Shown: positions 45,933 through 53,535 of the stretch, piece by piece | Numbering within the stretch: position 1 is the stretch's first letter | Layout: each line of letters opens with the position of its first letter | Source of the DNA: Stappia indica | GTDB lineage: Bacteria > Pseudomonadota > Alphaproteobacteria > Rhizobiales > Stappiaceae | NCBI RefSeq assembly: GCF_001696535.1 | Contig: NZ_MBQE01000003.1 | Span: forward strand, 558,001 to 622,000 | Direction: 5' to 3' | Length of the DNA stretch: 64,000 nt | Translations under genes and position numbers: made by a program | Notes under the pieces: model-generated | The model's input: only the letters and a program-made list of their open reading frames with translations | What the model was told of the DNA's origin: nothing | Databases searched by the model: none

Positions 45933-46844
45933 TCATCCGAGAAATGGCGCAGCTTCGCCCTTCAGCCAGCGCAGGAAGGCGGCGATCTCGCGCCGGGGCT
46001 CGTGACCGGAGGGGAGCAGCGCCCAGTAACCGGTGCGCACGGGCACCGGCGGACACCCGGCAATCGGCGCAAGGCCGGGGGAGGCGAGAGCATCCGCGCA
46101 AAGCGGCAGGCGGGCAAGGGCGACGCCGAGCCCCTGCGCGGCGGCTTCCAGCGCGAGGTCGACCGTGTCGACATGAAGGCCGCGGCCCGCAGGCGGCAGT
46201 GCTTCGCCTGCCGCCGACGCTGCACCATCGAACCAGGCCGCCCAGTCGTGCTCGACCGTCGCCACATGGATCAGGGGTGCGCGCGCCCAGTCGATCCGCC
46301 CGTCGCGCCGGGGCGGACGGGCGGCGAGATCGGGATGCGCCACCGGCTGCAACGCCTCGCGGAACAGCAACTCGGAGCGCGCCGAGGGCCAGGGCGCGGG
46401 CCCCATGCGGATGGCGAGGTCGACGCCGTCGAGCGGAAAGACCGCCTGCCGGTGGCTGGTATCGACATGCAGGTCGATCTCCGGGTGTCGGCCGCGAAAC
46501 CGGCCGAGCCGCGGCACCAGCCAGCGGCGGGCGAAGGTCGGGGCGACGCTGATGCGGATCCTGCGGGCGCCGAGCAAGGGCGACACCCGATGCGCGCCGG
46601 TGGCGATCATCGACAGGCCCTCGCTGACATAAGGCAGCAGGTCCTCGCCGGCGGCGGTCAGCGTCACCGCGCGGCCCGAGCGGTCGAACAGCGGCGCGCC
46701 GAGCCAGGTTTCCAGCGTGTCGATGCCGTGGCTGACGGCGGACGGGGTGAGGCCGAGCTCCTCCGCCGCCTGCTTGAAGCTGGCGTGGCGGGCGGCGGCC
46801 TCGAACAGGCGAAGCGAGGCAAGCGGCGGCAGGCGCAGACCCAT
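45933..46844 (-). CDS. LysR-family regulator, GcvA-type
   Basis: A 303-residue regulator. LPPLASLRLFEAAARHASFKQ is the GcvA-type N-terminus, with the helix-turn-helix at about 18-60 (AAEELGLTPSAVSHGIDTLE). The effector domain has APTFARRWLVPRLGRF and HPEIDLHVDTSHR, typical of the GcvA branch. It lies upstream of the enoyl-CoA hydratase on the same strand. A perfect palindrome 15 bp before the start probably serves as its own operator. Confidence 0.87.
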   Translation of the reverse strand: MGLRLPPLASLRLFEAAARHASFKQAAEELGLTPSAVSHGIDTLETWLGAPLFDRSGRAVTLTAAGEDLLPYVSEGLSMIATGAHRVSPLLGARRIRISVAPTFARRWLVPRLGRFRGRHPEIDLHVDTSHRQAVFPLDGVDLAIRMGPAPWPSARSELLFREALQPVAHPDLAARPPRRDGRIDWARAPLIHVATVEHDWAAWFDGAASAAGEALPPAGRGLHVDTVDLALEAAAQGLGVALARLPLCADALASPGLAPIAGCPPVPVRTGYWALLPSGHEPRREIAAFLRWLKGEAAPFLG

Positions 46845-46858
46845 GGACGTCTCCCGGA

Positions 46859-46879
46859 TAAATGAGTTCTGCTCATTTA
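46859..46879 (-). promoter_or_regulatory. LysR-type operator before the GcvA-like gene
   Basis: Perfect 8-bp arms TAAATGAG and CTCATTTA separated by TTCTG. The core TGAGTTCTGCTCA fits the T-N11-A rule of LysR binding sites exactly. It lies 15 bp upstream of the GcvA-like ATG, suited to autorepression. Confidence 0.7.
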
Positions 46880-47298
46880 AACGCGGAAAGATGCCGCCGG
46901 GCAAAGATATTTCAGCCCGCTCCGCCCGCCGCACCAGGCGGGTTGGACCGGGGGCCTTGTCCCCGTTTGCGAGACTTGCGACGGATTTTGCAAAATCCCG
47001 TCTCAATTCCTGTGAAAATTGATGCGAGACGCCGCAAACTCGCGAAATCGGCGAAACGCCGAGGACCGCGCCCGATCCGCCGGCCGGACCGTCGCGAGCT
47101 GACGGTGTATCGTCAAAAACATCAGGGGCACGTAAGGGGCGAAGGTTCCGCCGCCGCGCCGGTCCCATGGCGCCCCGGGCGGAGCGTCGCGAAACCGGGG
47201 ATAAGGTTTTTTTGGGAGAGGCATCGGTGCTGTCGGATGATCGGACAGGCAGAAAAGCCGTTCGTCCGCGCGGCTGATCGCCCCACAATCCTCGACCG
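46880..47298. other. Gene-free region with two further palindromes
   Basis: 419 bp between the GcvA-like gene and the nuclease gene, both leftward. GGATTTTGCAAAATCC (46983-46998) is a perfect 16-bp palindrome. CTGTC-GGATGATCG-GACAG (47229-47247) is an imperfect one near the end of the nuclease gene. A short A/T run (TTTTTTT) lies near 47206. No coding reading stands out. The second palindrome could help end the nuclease transcript. Confidence 0.4.
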
Positions 47299-48354
47299 TC
47301 AATCTTCGCCCTCGCGGTCGAGGCCGAACTCCCGGACCAGGAACTCGACGGTCTTCTCGTCGTAGATCTTGCAGGCAATGTTCTGGTTGGCGAAGATACC
47401 GGCATAGGTCTTGGCGTTCGACCGGTCGACGGTCTTCTTCCAGTCGATGCCGATCACATAGGCCCGCTTTTCCGGGTCGTTGCCGAATTCGGTGAAATAG
47501 CCGCGCGGCACGGCCTCGACGAGGGGCCGGCCATCCGCGATGAGGAAGTCGTCGGCGGGTTGCATCTCGGAGCGCACCACGCCATGCCCGAGATAGCCGG
47601 TGTTCTTCTGGTAGAAGAACACCCGGTCTCCGACCTTCAGCCGGGCCAGCCCGTCCGAATACCACTTGCCGCCCGAGGCGACGACATAGCCATGGCGGCG
47701 CAGGTCTTCCCAGGGCACGTCGCTTTCGGCGCCGGCCGTCAGGTACCAGTAGCCGCTCCAGGGCGCGCGGGTGTTGCGGGTGGCGCGCTCGGCGACCTCC
47801 TCCTGCTCCAGCAAGGTGTCGGTAGACAGCCACTGGACGCCCTGGTCCTCGAAGACGTTGAAGAAGGCGACATTGATGCCGACGCCGTGCACCTCGGACA
47901 GGTATTCGATGATGCGCGTGGTCGTCTCGTCCATGCTGCCGGCGACGATCATCATCTGGTGCGAGGCGTTGAGCGTGTCGGGCGGCGGCACCGAGAAGCG
48001 CTCGCGATAGACCTCGTCCAGGGTGCGGCCGGTCTTTTCCAGGCAGAGCGCATGCACGTCGCGGGTCGACAGGGACACCACCCAGGAGGCGTAGTCGAGC
48101 ACCTGGGCGACGATCTCCCGCGGCGTCCGGTCCCGCTTCAGCTCGATGATGATGAGCGAGCCGTCCTTGTCCATCGCCAGCAGGTCGATACGGCCGCGAT
48201 TGGCGATGGTCACCTCGCGTCCGATGATGACGCCATTGATCCCGACAAGGCCGAGATTGTCGCGCACCCAGTCCTGGATCATCACCTCGTTGGCGAGCCT
48301 GGAGCGCGCGGCGCGCACCAAGGCGCCATTCTCGATCCGGAAAAGTTCGCTCAT
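47299..48354 (-). CDS. NucS-like nuclease fused to a PUA/EVE-like domain
   Basis: A 351-residue protein. Residues about 40-100 form a PD-(D/E)xK nuclease of the DUF91/NucS type: Asp57 in RGRIDLLAM, Glu71 and Lys73 in LIIIELKRD, Gln84 in IVAQVLDYASW. The C-terminal part (about 197-345) begins SGYWYLTAGAESDVPW and continues GDRVFFYQKNTGYLGHGVV, a PUA/EVE-like fold pattern, ending FANQNIACKIYDEKTVEFL. EVE-type domains bind modified bases, so this could be a modification-dependent restriction enzyme; true archaeal NucS has a different partner domain. No neighbour explains it and it appears to be a single-gene unit. The start is the ATG of MSELFRIE. Confidence 0.72.
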   Translation of the reverse strand: MSELFRIENGALVRAARSRLANEVMIQDWVRDNLGLVGINGVIIGREVTIANRGRIDLLAMDKDGSLIIIELKRDRTPREIVAQVLDYASWVVSLSTRDVHALCLEKTGRTLDEVYRERFSVPPPDTLNASHQMMIVAGSMDETTTRIIEYLSEVHGVGINVAFFNVFEDQGVQWLSTDTLLEQEEVAERATRNTRAPWSGYWYLTAGAESDVPWEDLRRHGYVVASGGKWYSDGLARLKVGDRVFFYQKNTGYLGHGVVRSEMQPADDFLIADGRPLVEAVPRGYFTEFGNDPEKRAYVIGIDWKKTVDRSNAKTYAGIFANQNIACKIYDEKTVEFLVREFGLDREGED

Positions 48355-48477
48355 GTGTTCTCAAAAGCCCCTTGTCGCAAATGCCTGATCTCAAATCGCC
48401 CGGCGCCGGAAACGGACGGCGCGGGGCACGCGTCAGGTTGCGCAAGGCACGCGCGGAACACAAGCCTTTCCCGCCCC

Positions 48478-49338
48478 TCACGCTCCCTTGCGGATGAAGA
48501 CCGCGTCTTCCCAGTCCGGCTGGACGCGGGGGTAGAGCGTGACGACGTCGGGGTCGTGGCCGGGCAGGATCTCGCAGCCGGCCTCGATCAGCTCATGCAG
48601 CACGCGGTAACCTTCGACCGTGCGGAAATAATCGGCGAAGACCGGAAAGATCTGGCCGTCGGTCAGGTAGCGGCGCAGGTGCAGCGCGTCCGAGGCGATG
48701 ACCAGCGGCGTCTCGCCGTCGACCACCAGGATCTGCAGCCCCTGCGAGTGGCCGCCGACGAGGCGGGCGGTCAGGCCCGGCAGCAGCGTGTAATCCCCCT
48801 CGTGGAAGCGCACCCGGTCGCGATATACCATCTCCACCGCCGTCTTGACGTCCTCGACCGCGAAGGGCTTGCGCATCCGGGCGTGGCACATGCAGCGCCC
48901 GGTCGCATAGGCCATCTCCGCGTCCTGCAGGTGGATGGTCGCGTTCGGAAAGTGGCGCAGGTTTCCGGCGTGATCGTAATGCAGGTGGGTAATGAAGACG
49001 TCGGTCACGTCCTCCGGCTCCACGCCGATGCGCTTCAAGGCCTCGACCGGGTGGGTCAGCAGGATCCGCTGGCGGGCGGCGCCTTCCTCCGGCGCGAAGC
49101 CGGTGTCGACGAGCACGGTCCTGTCCCCGTTGCGGCAGAGCCAGATATAATAGTCGAGACGGGCCTCGCCCTCGTGCGGGTCCGGGTCGAGAACCGCATG
49201 GTTCCCCGGCAGGTCCTTGGTGGCATAGCGCAGCGCGATCACTTCCCATGGGTTTGCGGGCCAAGGCTTGGCCGGGCCCTTGAGGGACTGCGCGCGGCCG
49301 GGCGCGGGGAAACCGGGGATCTTGCTGGTCGTCGTCAC
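48478..49338 (-). CDS. Metallo-beta-lactamase-fold lactonase (AttM/AiiA-like)
   Basis: A 286-residue zinc hydrolase of the N-acyl-homoserine-lactonase/AttM group. The dinuclear zinc motif is HLHYDHAGN with later ligands in LVGGHSQGLQ, ASDALH and LPGHDPDV. Members open lactone rings, either acyl-homoserine lactones or gamma-butyrolactone. I chose the GTG of VTTTSKIPGFP because GGGAGG lies just upstream. It is divergent from the GntR gene and the intervening region contains the likely GntR operator, so it belongs to the catabolic cluster. A metabolic lactone is therefore more likely than quorum quenching. Confidence 0.83.
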   Translation of the reverse strand: MTTTSKIPGFPAPGRAQSLKGPAKPWPANPWEVIALRYATKDLPGNHAVLDPDPHEGEARLDYYIWLCRNGDRTVLVDTGFAPEEGAARQRILLTHPVEALKRIGVEPEDVTDVFITHLHYDHAGNLRHFPNATIHLQDAEMAYATGRCMCHARMRKPFAVEDVKTAVEMVYRDRVRFHEGDYTLLPGLTARLVGGHSQGLQILVVDGETPLVIASDALHLRRYLTDGQIFPVFADYFRTVEGYRVLHELIEAGCEILPGHDPDVVTLYPRVQPDWEDAVFIRKGA

Positions 49339-49408
49339 GGGAACCTCCCTCCCTTGGCTGCCCGCATCCCGGCGCCGCAACAGGGTGCGGCAAACGGAAA
49401 CGGGCAGG

Positions 49409-49426
49409 TTGTCTGACAATCTGTCA
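49409..49426. promoter_or_regulatory. Probable GntR operator between lactonase and GntR genes
   Basis: Two overlapping perfect palindromes, TTGTC-T-GACAA and TGACA-ATC-TGTCA. The shared core TTGTCTGAYAATCTG recurs before the dehydrogenase gene at 50836-50850, differing by one base. This placement, in the divergent promoter region and again before the operon, is what a local GntR regulator would need. Confidence 0.7.
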
Positions 49427-49546
49427 TTTTCGGTCTATACTCGCCGACGAGCCAGATGTCTAACATCGAGCGCAGCCGCATTCGGATATGCTATGGAACG
49501 CGGAGCAACCGGTGCGCGACAGGCCGGACGGAAGAAAGTGGAATCG

Positions 49547-50230
49547 ATGGAACAGGCGAGACTGCGAATCTCGAAACAGCGCGCGACGATTCGGCATCTG
49601 GTAGAGGAAAAGATGCGCGAGCTGATCGCCACCGGTCATTTCAAGCCGGGCGACCGTCTCATCGAACGCGAACTCTGCGAGACATTCGATGTCGGCCGCA
49701 CATCGGTGCGAGAGGCACTGCGTCAGCTGGAAGCGGAAGGCCTGATCCGCACTGAGCCGCATCGCGGTCCCATCGTCACCAAGGTCTCCTTCGCGGAGGC
49801 GCAGCAGCTCTACCAGCTGCGCGCGCTGCTGGAGGGGTTCTGCGGCGCCGAATTCGCTGCCAAGGGCACCGACGAGGAGCATAAGTGGCTGTTCGCCGCC
49901 TGCGAGGCTTTCGCGGCGGCGGCTGAGGGCAAGGCGCCGACCGAGCAACTCGTCGCGCGCAAGGCGGAGTTCTATCGCTGCCTGATCGCGGGCGCGCGGA
50001 ACATCTATGTCGAGGACATGCTGACCTCGCTGCACAACCGCGTCTCGATGCTGCGCGCAACGACGATGACCCAGCCGCACCGGCTGCCGAAAAGCGTCGA
50101 GGAAATCCGCGACATCACCAAGGCGATCTGCGCCCGCGATGCCGAATGGGCACGCCGCGCCAGCATCACCCACGTGGAGGAAAGCAGCAAGATCGCCCTG
50201 CAGCTGCTCAGCGACGCGGAAGTCGCCTGA
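49547..50230 (+). CDS. GntR-family regulator (FadR/VanR subfamily)
   Basis: A 227-residue regulator. The N-terminal winged helix-turn-helix (about 8-75: LVEEKMRELIATGHFKPGDR, then ERELCETFDVGRTSVREALR and LEAEGLIRTEPHRGPIV) is followed by an all-helical FCD effector domain (about 85-215). I chose the ATG of MEQARLRIS, with GAAGAAAG upstream; an ATG 54 bp earlier is in frame. It is divergent from the lactonase and upstream of the dehydrogenase/ABC operon. The paired operators suggest it represses both until a pathway metabolite binds. Confidence 0.86.
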   Translation: MEQARLRISKQRATIRHLVEEKMRELIATGHFKPGDRLIERELCETFDVGRTSVREALRQLEAEGLIRTEPHRGPIVTKVSFAEAQQLYQLRALLEGFCGAEFAAKGTDEEHKWLFAACEAFAAAAEGKAPTEQLVARKAEFYRCLIAGARNIYVEDMLTSLHNRVSMLRATTMTQPHRLPKSVEEIRDITKAICARDAEWARRASITHVEESSKIALQLLSDAEVA

Positions 50231-50828
50231 GGGGGGGATACCACTTTCTCAGGCGGTCATCCCGGCCGCGCGCCAGCGCAGAGCCGGGAACCAGAGGTGC
50301 CCTAAGCGGGAGTGAGGCAGGAAGGCGCCCACCCCACCCCCGGCTGTCACGCCTGCGCAGGCAGGCGTCCAGTATCCGCTGGGGGCGATGGTGGTGCAAA
50401 GCTAGCCGCCGCCGGCGGTTCGGCGGCAGGGCTGAGGCCCGACTTCAACCGTTCGAGTGTACTGGATCCCGGTCTTCGGCTTCGCCGAAACCGGGATGAC
50501 ATCCTGTGGTCGGGGTTTGCGCGGGCGTGTCCCCACCACCGCTCTGGGAACGAATAGGCCCCGGGTCGCGCTTCGCTTGCCCGGGGTGACGGCCGAGGGG
50601 ATGTGGGGCTGTGCCACTTTCTCGGCGTGATGGCCGAGGGGATGCGGGGCCGTGCCTCCGTCTCAGGCTGAGGTTCAAGCTTTCTCCCCCCAACCTGCGC
50701 CTCCCCAACCCGCCTCCTGACCTCCCGCCTGATGCCCTCCCAACCAACCTCCTTGCGCGGTTTCGCGCCCATGTCGCGATGGTGCCGCGGCAGGTTTGCC
50801 TGCAAGCGCAGGCACTTGCGCGACTGAT
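50231..50828. repeat. Composite palindromic intergenic repeat region
   Basis: About 600 bp without a gene, made of short hairpin units typical of dispersed alphaproteobacterial intergenic repeats. One reads ATCCCGG...CCGGGAT (50466-50497) around a TTCGGCTTCGCCGAA core. Another is CCCCGGG...CCCGGGG (50559-50586). A GTCATCCCGGCCGCG unit lies near 50268. A 41-bp unit containing GGCCGAGGGGATG is repeated in tandem at 50583-50664. I see no coding sequence; GntR and the catabolic operon are separated by it. Confidence 0.65.
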
Positions 50829-50850
50829 TGACAGATTGTCTGATAATCTG
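50829..50850. promoter_or_regulatory. Probable GntR operator before the catabolic operon
   Basis: TGACA-GAT-TGTCT overlaps ATTGTCTGATAATCTG, the same core as in the lactonase/GntR intergenic region. It lies 54 bp before the dehydrogenase ATG, about where it would cover a promoter. Confidence 0.68.
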
Positions 50851-50903
50851 ATAATGCCGCCCTGTCAGTTATGCAGAGGCTCAAAGCCCAGGGAGTTACA
50901 AAA

Positions 50904-51803
50904 ATGGTCGAGCAAACGGTCGCCGCTAAAATCGCCTTCATCGGCCTCGGGCGGATGGGGCTGCCGATGGCGGTCAACCTGGTCTCGGCCGGCTATCAGG
51001 TCACCGGCTACGACCGCTCGAAGGAGGCCTGCGCGGCCTTCGCCGCCAAGGGCGGCACGGCGGCGGACAGCGCCCGCGCGGCGGCAAGCGGCGCCGAGAT
51101 CGTCATCACCATGCTGCCGACCTCGGCCATCGTCGCCTCCTGCCTCATTGGCGAGGAGAACGCGCTGGCGGACGTGGCGCCGGGCGCGCTGGTGATCGAC
51201 ATGAGCTCGTCGGTGCCCGCCGACACGCTGAAGCTCGCCGAGGAGCTGAAGGCGCGGGGCCTGTCGCTGGTCGATGCGCCGGTCTCCGGCGGCGTCGGCA
51301 AGGCCATCGACGGCACGCTGGCCATCATGGTCGGCGGCGAGGCGGGCGATGCGGCCCGCGCCGAGCCGGTGCTGAAGGCGATGGGCGACCGCATCTTCCT
51401 CGCCGGCAAGCTGGGCGCCGGCCACGTGATCAAGGTGCTGAACAACTACGTCTCGGCGGCCGGTGCGCTGGCAGCCGTGGAAGCGCTGATCGTCGGCCGC
51501 GAGTTCGGCCTCGACGAGGACGTGATCACCGACATTCTCAACGCCTCCACGGGGCGGAACAACACGACCGAGAACAAGGTCAAGAAGTTCATCCTGTCGG
51601 GCGCCTTCAACTCGGGCTTCGATCTGGCGCTGATGTCCAAGGATATCGGCATCGCGGCGGGGCTCGCCGGCGATCTCGGCCTCGACATGAAGCTGCTGGC
51701 GCGCACCTCGCAGGAGTGGAACGCGGCGACGGACGAACTGCCGGCCGGTGCCGACCACACCGAGATCTACCGCTATGTCGACGGCGGCTCGCGCCGTGGC
51801 TGA
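50904..51803 (+). CDS. NAD(P)-dependent beta-hydroxyacid dehydrogenase, GntR cluster
   Basis: A 299-residue member of the 3-hydroxyisobutyrate dehydrogenase family. GLGRMGLPMAVNLVSAGY is the Rossmann motif, VDAPVSGGVGKAIDGTL the substrate loop, and GHVIKVLNNYVSA carries the catalytic Lys. It should interconvert a hydroxyacid and a semialdehyde. With a lactonase and a semialdehyde dehydrogenase under the same regulator, gamma-hydroxybutyrate to succinic semialdehyde is an attractive but unproven reaction. ATG of MVEQTVAAK follows GGGAG. The next gene overlaps its end by 29 bp. Confidence 0.85.
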   Translation: MVEQTVAAKIAFIGLGRMGLPMAVNLVSAGYQVTGYDRSKEACAAFAAKGGTAADSARAAASGAEIVITMLPTSAIVASCLIGEENALADVAPGALVIDMSSSVPADTLKLAEELKARGLSLVDAPVSGGVGKAIDGTLAIMVGGEAGDAARAEPVLKAMGDRIFLAGKLGAGHVIKVLNNYVSAAGALAAVEALIVGREFGLDEDVITDILNASTGRNNTTENKVKKFILSGAFNSGFDLALMSKDIGIAAGLAGDLGLDMKLLARTSQEWNAATDELPAGADHTEIYRYVDGGSRRG

Positions 51804-53052
51804 CCTGCTCGCCACCCTTGTCGGCCGCCTTCAGGCCGCCTCCGGCGACCCGGAGCTGACGCGGTTGTCGCCGGGCCTCGCCGTGGCGCTGTCGATCCGT
51901 TCGGGCGGCGCGCGCGCCGTGCTGTGGGTCGAGGAGGGCAGGGTGGAGCCGGCGGGCGCGGGGATCGTCGCCGATATCGAGATGCGCCTCGGCGAGGGCG
52001 TGCTGGAGAAGATGCTCCAGGTGCCGCCGCCGCCGCGCCACCAGGGCTTTACTGCGCTGCAGATCGCCAATCCGGATGTGACGGTCGAGGGCGATGCGCT
52101 GGGACTTGCGAGGGCTCGCGCCGCGCTGGAGCGGCTGTTCGAGATGGCGCTGGCCGCGCCCGAGCGCGCAGCGCCGAAGCGCACCCGGCGCATCGAGGGC
52201 GTCACCGGGCGCAGGATCACGCTGAACTGTACCGAAGGGCCGCTGGAGATCCACACGGAGATTGCCGGCCGCAAGGGCGCGGTGCCGCTGGTCTTTTTGC
52301 ATACGGCGGGGGCGGATGCGCGCCAGTTCGAGGCGCAGATGGCCGACAGCGCGCTGGGCGATGCCTATGAGCTGCACGCGCCGGACATGCCCTTCCACGG
52401 GCGCTCGATGCCGCCGCTCGGCTGGGACGGCGCGCCTTACACGCTGACGGCGGACCGCTATCTCGACTGGGTGAAGGCCTATCTGGCGCAGGTCGTCGGC
52501 CGGCCGGCGATCCTGGCCGGCTGCTCGATGGGCGCGGCGGTGACGCTGGTCTGCGCGGCCCGTGCGCCGGAGCTGCTGCGCGGCGTGCTGCCGATCGAGC
52601 CGCCCTACCGCTCCAAGGGGCGGATCAACCGAGGCCAGAACGACGTCGGCGTTCATGCCGGCCTGCACAACGGCGCCTTCGTGCGCGGGCTGATGGCGCC
52701 GACCTCGCCGGAAGGCTATCGCCGCCGCGCCGCCTGGATCTACTCGCAAGGGGCGCCGGGCGTCTACCAGGCCGATCTCGGCTTCTACTCGCTGGAATTC
52801 GACGGCGAGGAGATCGCCCCGATGGTGGATGCCGCCCGCCTGCCGGTGGTGCTGCTGTCGGGCGCCTACGACTACTCGGCAACGCCGGACGACGGTGCGC
52901 GGCTCTGTGCCCTGATGCCGGGCGCGCGCCAGATCGTCATGCCCGATCTCGGCCATTTCCCGATGACCGAACATCCCGACCTTTTCGCCGGCTACCTGGA
53001 TCAGGCGCTGGCGCTTCTCGCCGCCGGACCCGGCGCCCCCTCTCACTCGTGA
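51775..53052 (+). CDS. Alpha/beta hydrolase with an SCP2-like N-terminal domain
   Basis: A 425-residue protein. Residues about 10-125 (SIRSGGARAVLWVEEGRVE, ADIEMRLGEGVLEKML, ANPDVTVEGDALGLARA) look like an SCP2/sterol-carrier-type lipid-binding domain. Residues about 140-420 form an alpha/beta hydrolase with nucleophile Ser251 in AGCSMGAAV and His in DLGHFPMTEHP. It probably cleaves an ester, lactone or thioester of a hydrophobic substrate, with the first domain holding the ligand. Such a fusion is uncommon. It starts inside the previous gene (29-bp overlap), so it is translationally coupled. Confidence 0.75.
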   Translation: MSTAARAVADLLATLVGRLQAASGDPELTRLSPGLAVALSIRSGGARAVLWVEEGRVEPAGAGIVADIEMRLGEGVLEKMLQVPPPPRHQGFTALQIANPDVTVEGDALGLARARAALERLFEMALAAPERAAPKRTRRIEGVTGRRITLNCTEGPLEIHTEIAGRKGAVPLVFLHTAGADARQFEAQMADSALGDAYELHAPDMPFHGRSMPPLGWDGAPYTLTADRYLDWVKAYLAQVVGRPAILAGCSMGAAVTLVCAARAPELLRGVLPIEPPYRSKGRINRGQNDVGVHAGLHNGAFVRGLMAPTSPEGYRRRAAWIYSQGAPGVYQADLGFYSLEFDGEEIAPMVDAARLPVVLLSGAYDYSATPDDGARLCALMPGARQIVMPDLGHFPMTEHPDLFAGYLDQALALLAAGPGAPSHS

Positions 53053-53071
53053 GCAACTGAAGGAAGCAACG

Positions 53072-53482
53072 ATGACCACCAAGACCATGCGCCCCGATGG
53101 CACGCCGGCCGGCGAGCGCTTCGAGGCCGGCCTGAAGACCCGCCGCGAGGTGCTGGGCGATGCCTATGTCAACGCCTCGGTCAACAAGGCGACCGACTAC
53201 AACTGGCCGATGCAGCAGCTCGTCACCGAGTATTGCTGGGGCGATGTGTGGAACCGCGAGGGCCTCGGCCGCCGCGAGCGCTCGATCCTCAACCTCGGCA
53301 TGATCTCGGCGCTCGGCCGCAGCCACGAGCTTCGCCTGCATGTGCGCGGTGCGATCAACAACGGCCTCACCAAGGAAGAGATCCGCGAGATCATGCTGCA
53401 GGTCGCCATCTATTGCGGCGTTCCGGCAGGCATCGACAGCTTCCGCACGGCCCAGGAAGTCTTCGAAGAAATGGGCATCTGA
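53072..53482 (+). CDS. Carboxymuconolactone decarboxylase-family protein (PcaC-like)
   Basis: A 136-residue all-helical protein of the PcaC/AhpD-like family. WNREGLGRRERSILNLGMIS and ELRLHVRGAINNGLTKEEIR are the family's core. Classical PcaC decarboxylates 4-carboxymuconolactone in protocatechuate breakdown; many paralogues do other chemistry. It lacks the AhpD CxxC pair, so it is not a peroxidase. Its place between a hydrolase and a transporter suggests a step on a lactone or enol-lactone. Confidence 0.85.
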   Translation: MTTKTMRPDGTPAGERFEAGLKTRREVLGDAYVNASVNKATDYNWPMQQLVTEYCWGDVWNREGLGRRERSILNLGMISALGRSHELRLHVRGAINNGLTKEEIREIMLQVAIYCGVPAGIDSFRTAQEVFEEMGI

Positions 53483-53535
53483 ACTGCGCAGCGCCCGGAG
53501 CGATATCCGGGCAACCACCCCTGGGAGGAAATACG

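Noticed and set aside
47203-47215. T-run near AAACC/GGTTT as a terminator on the plus strand
   Set aside because: The stem is only 5 bp and no rightward gene lies upstream.
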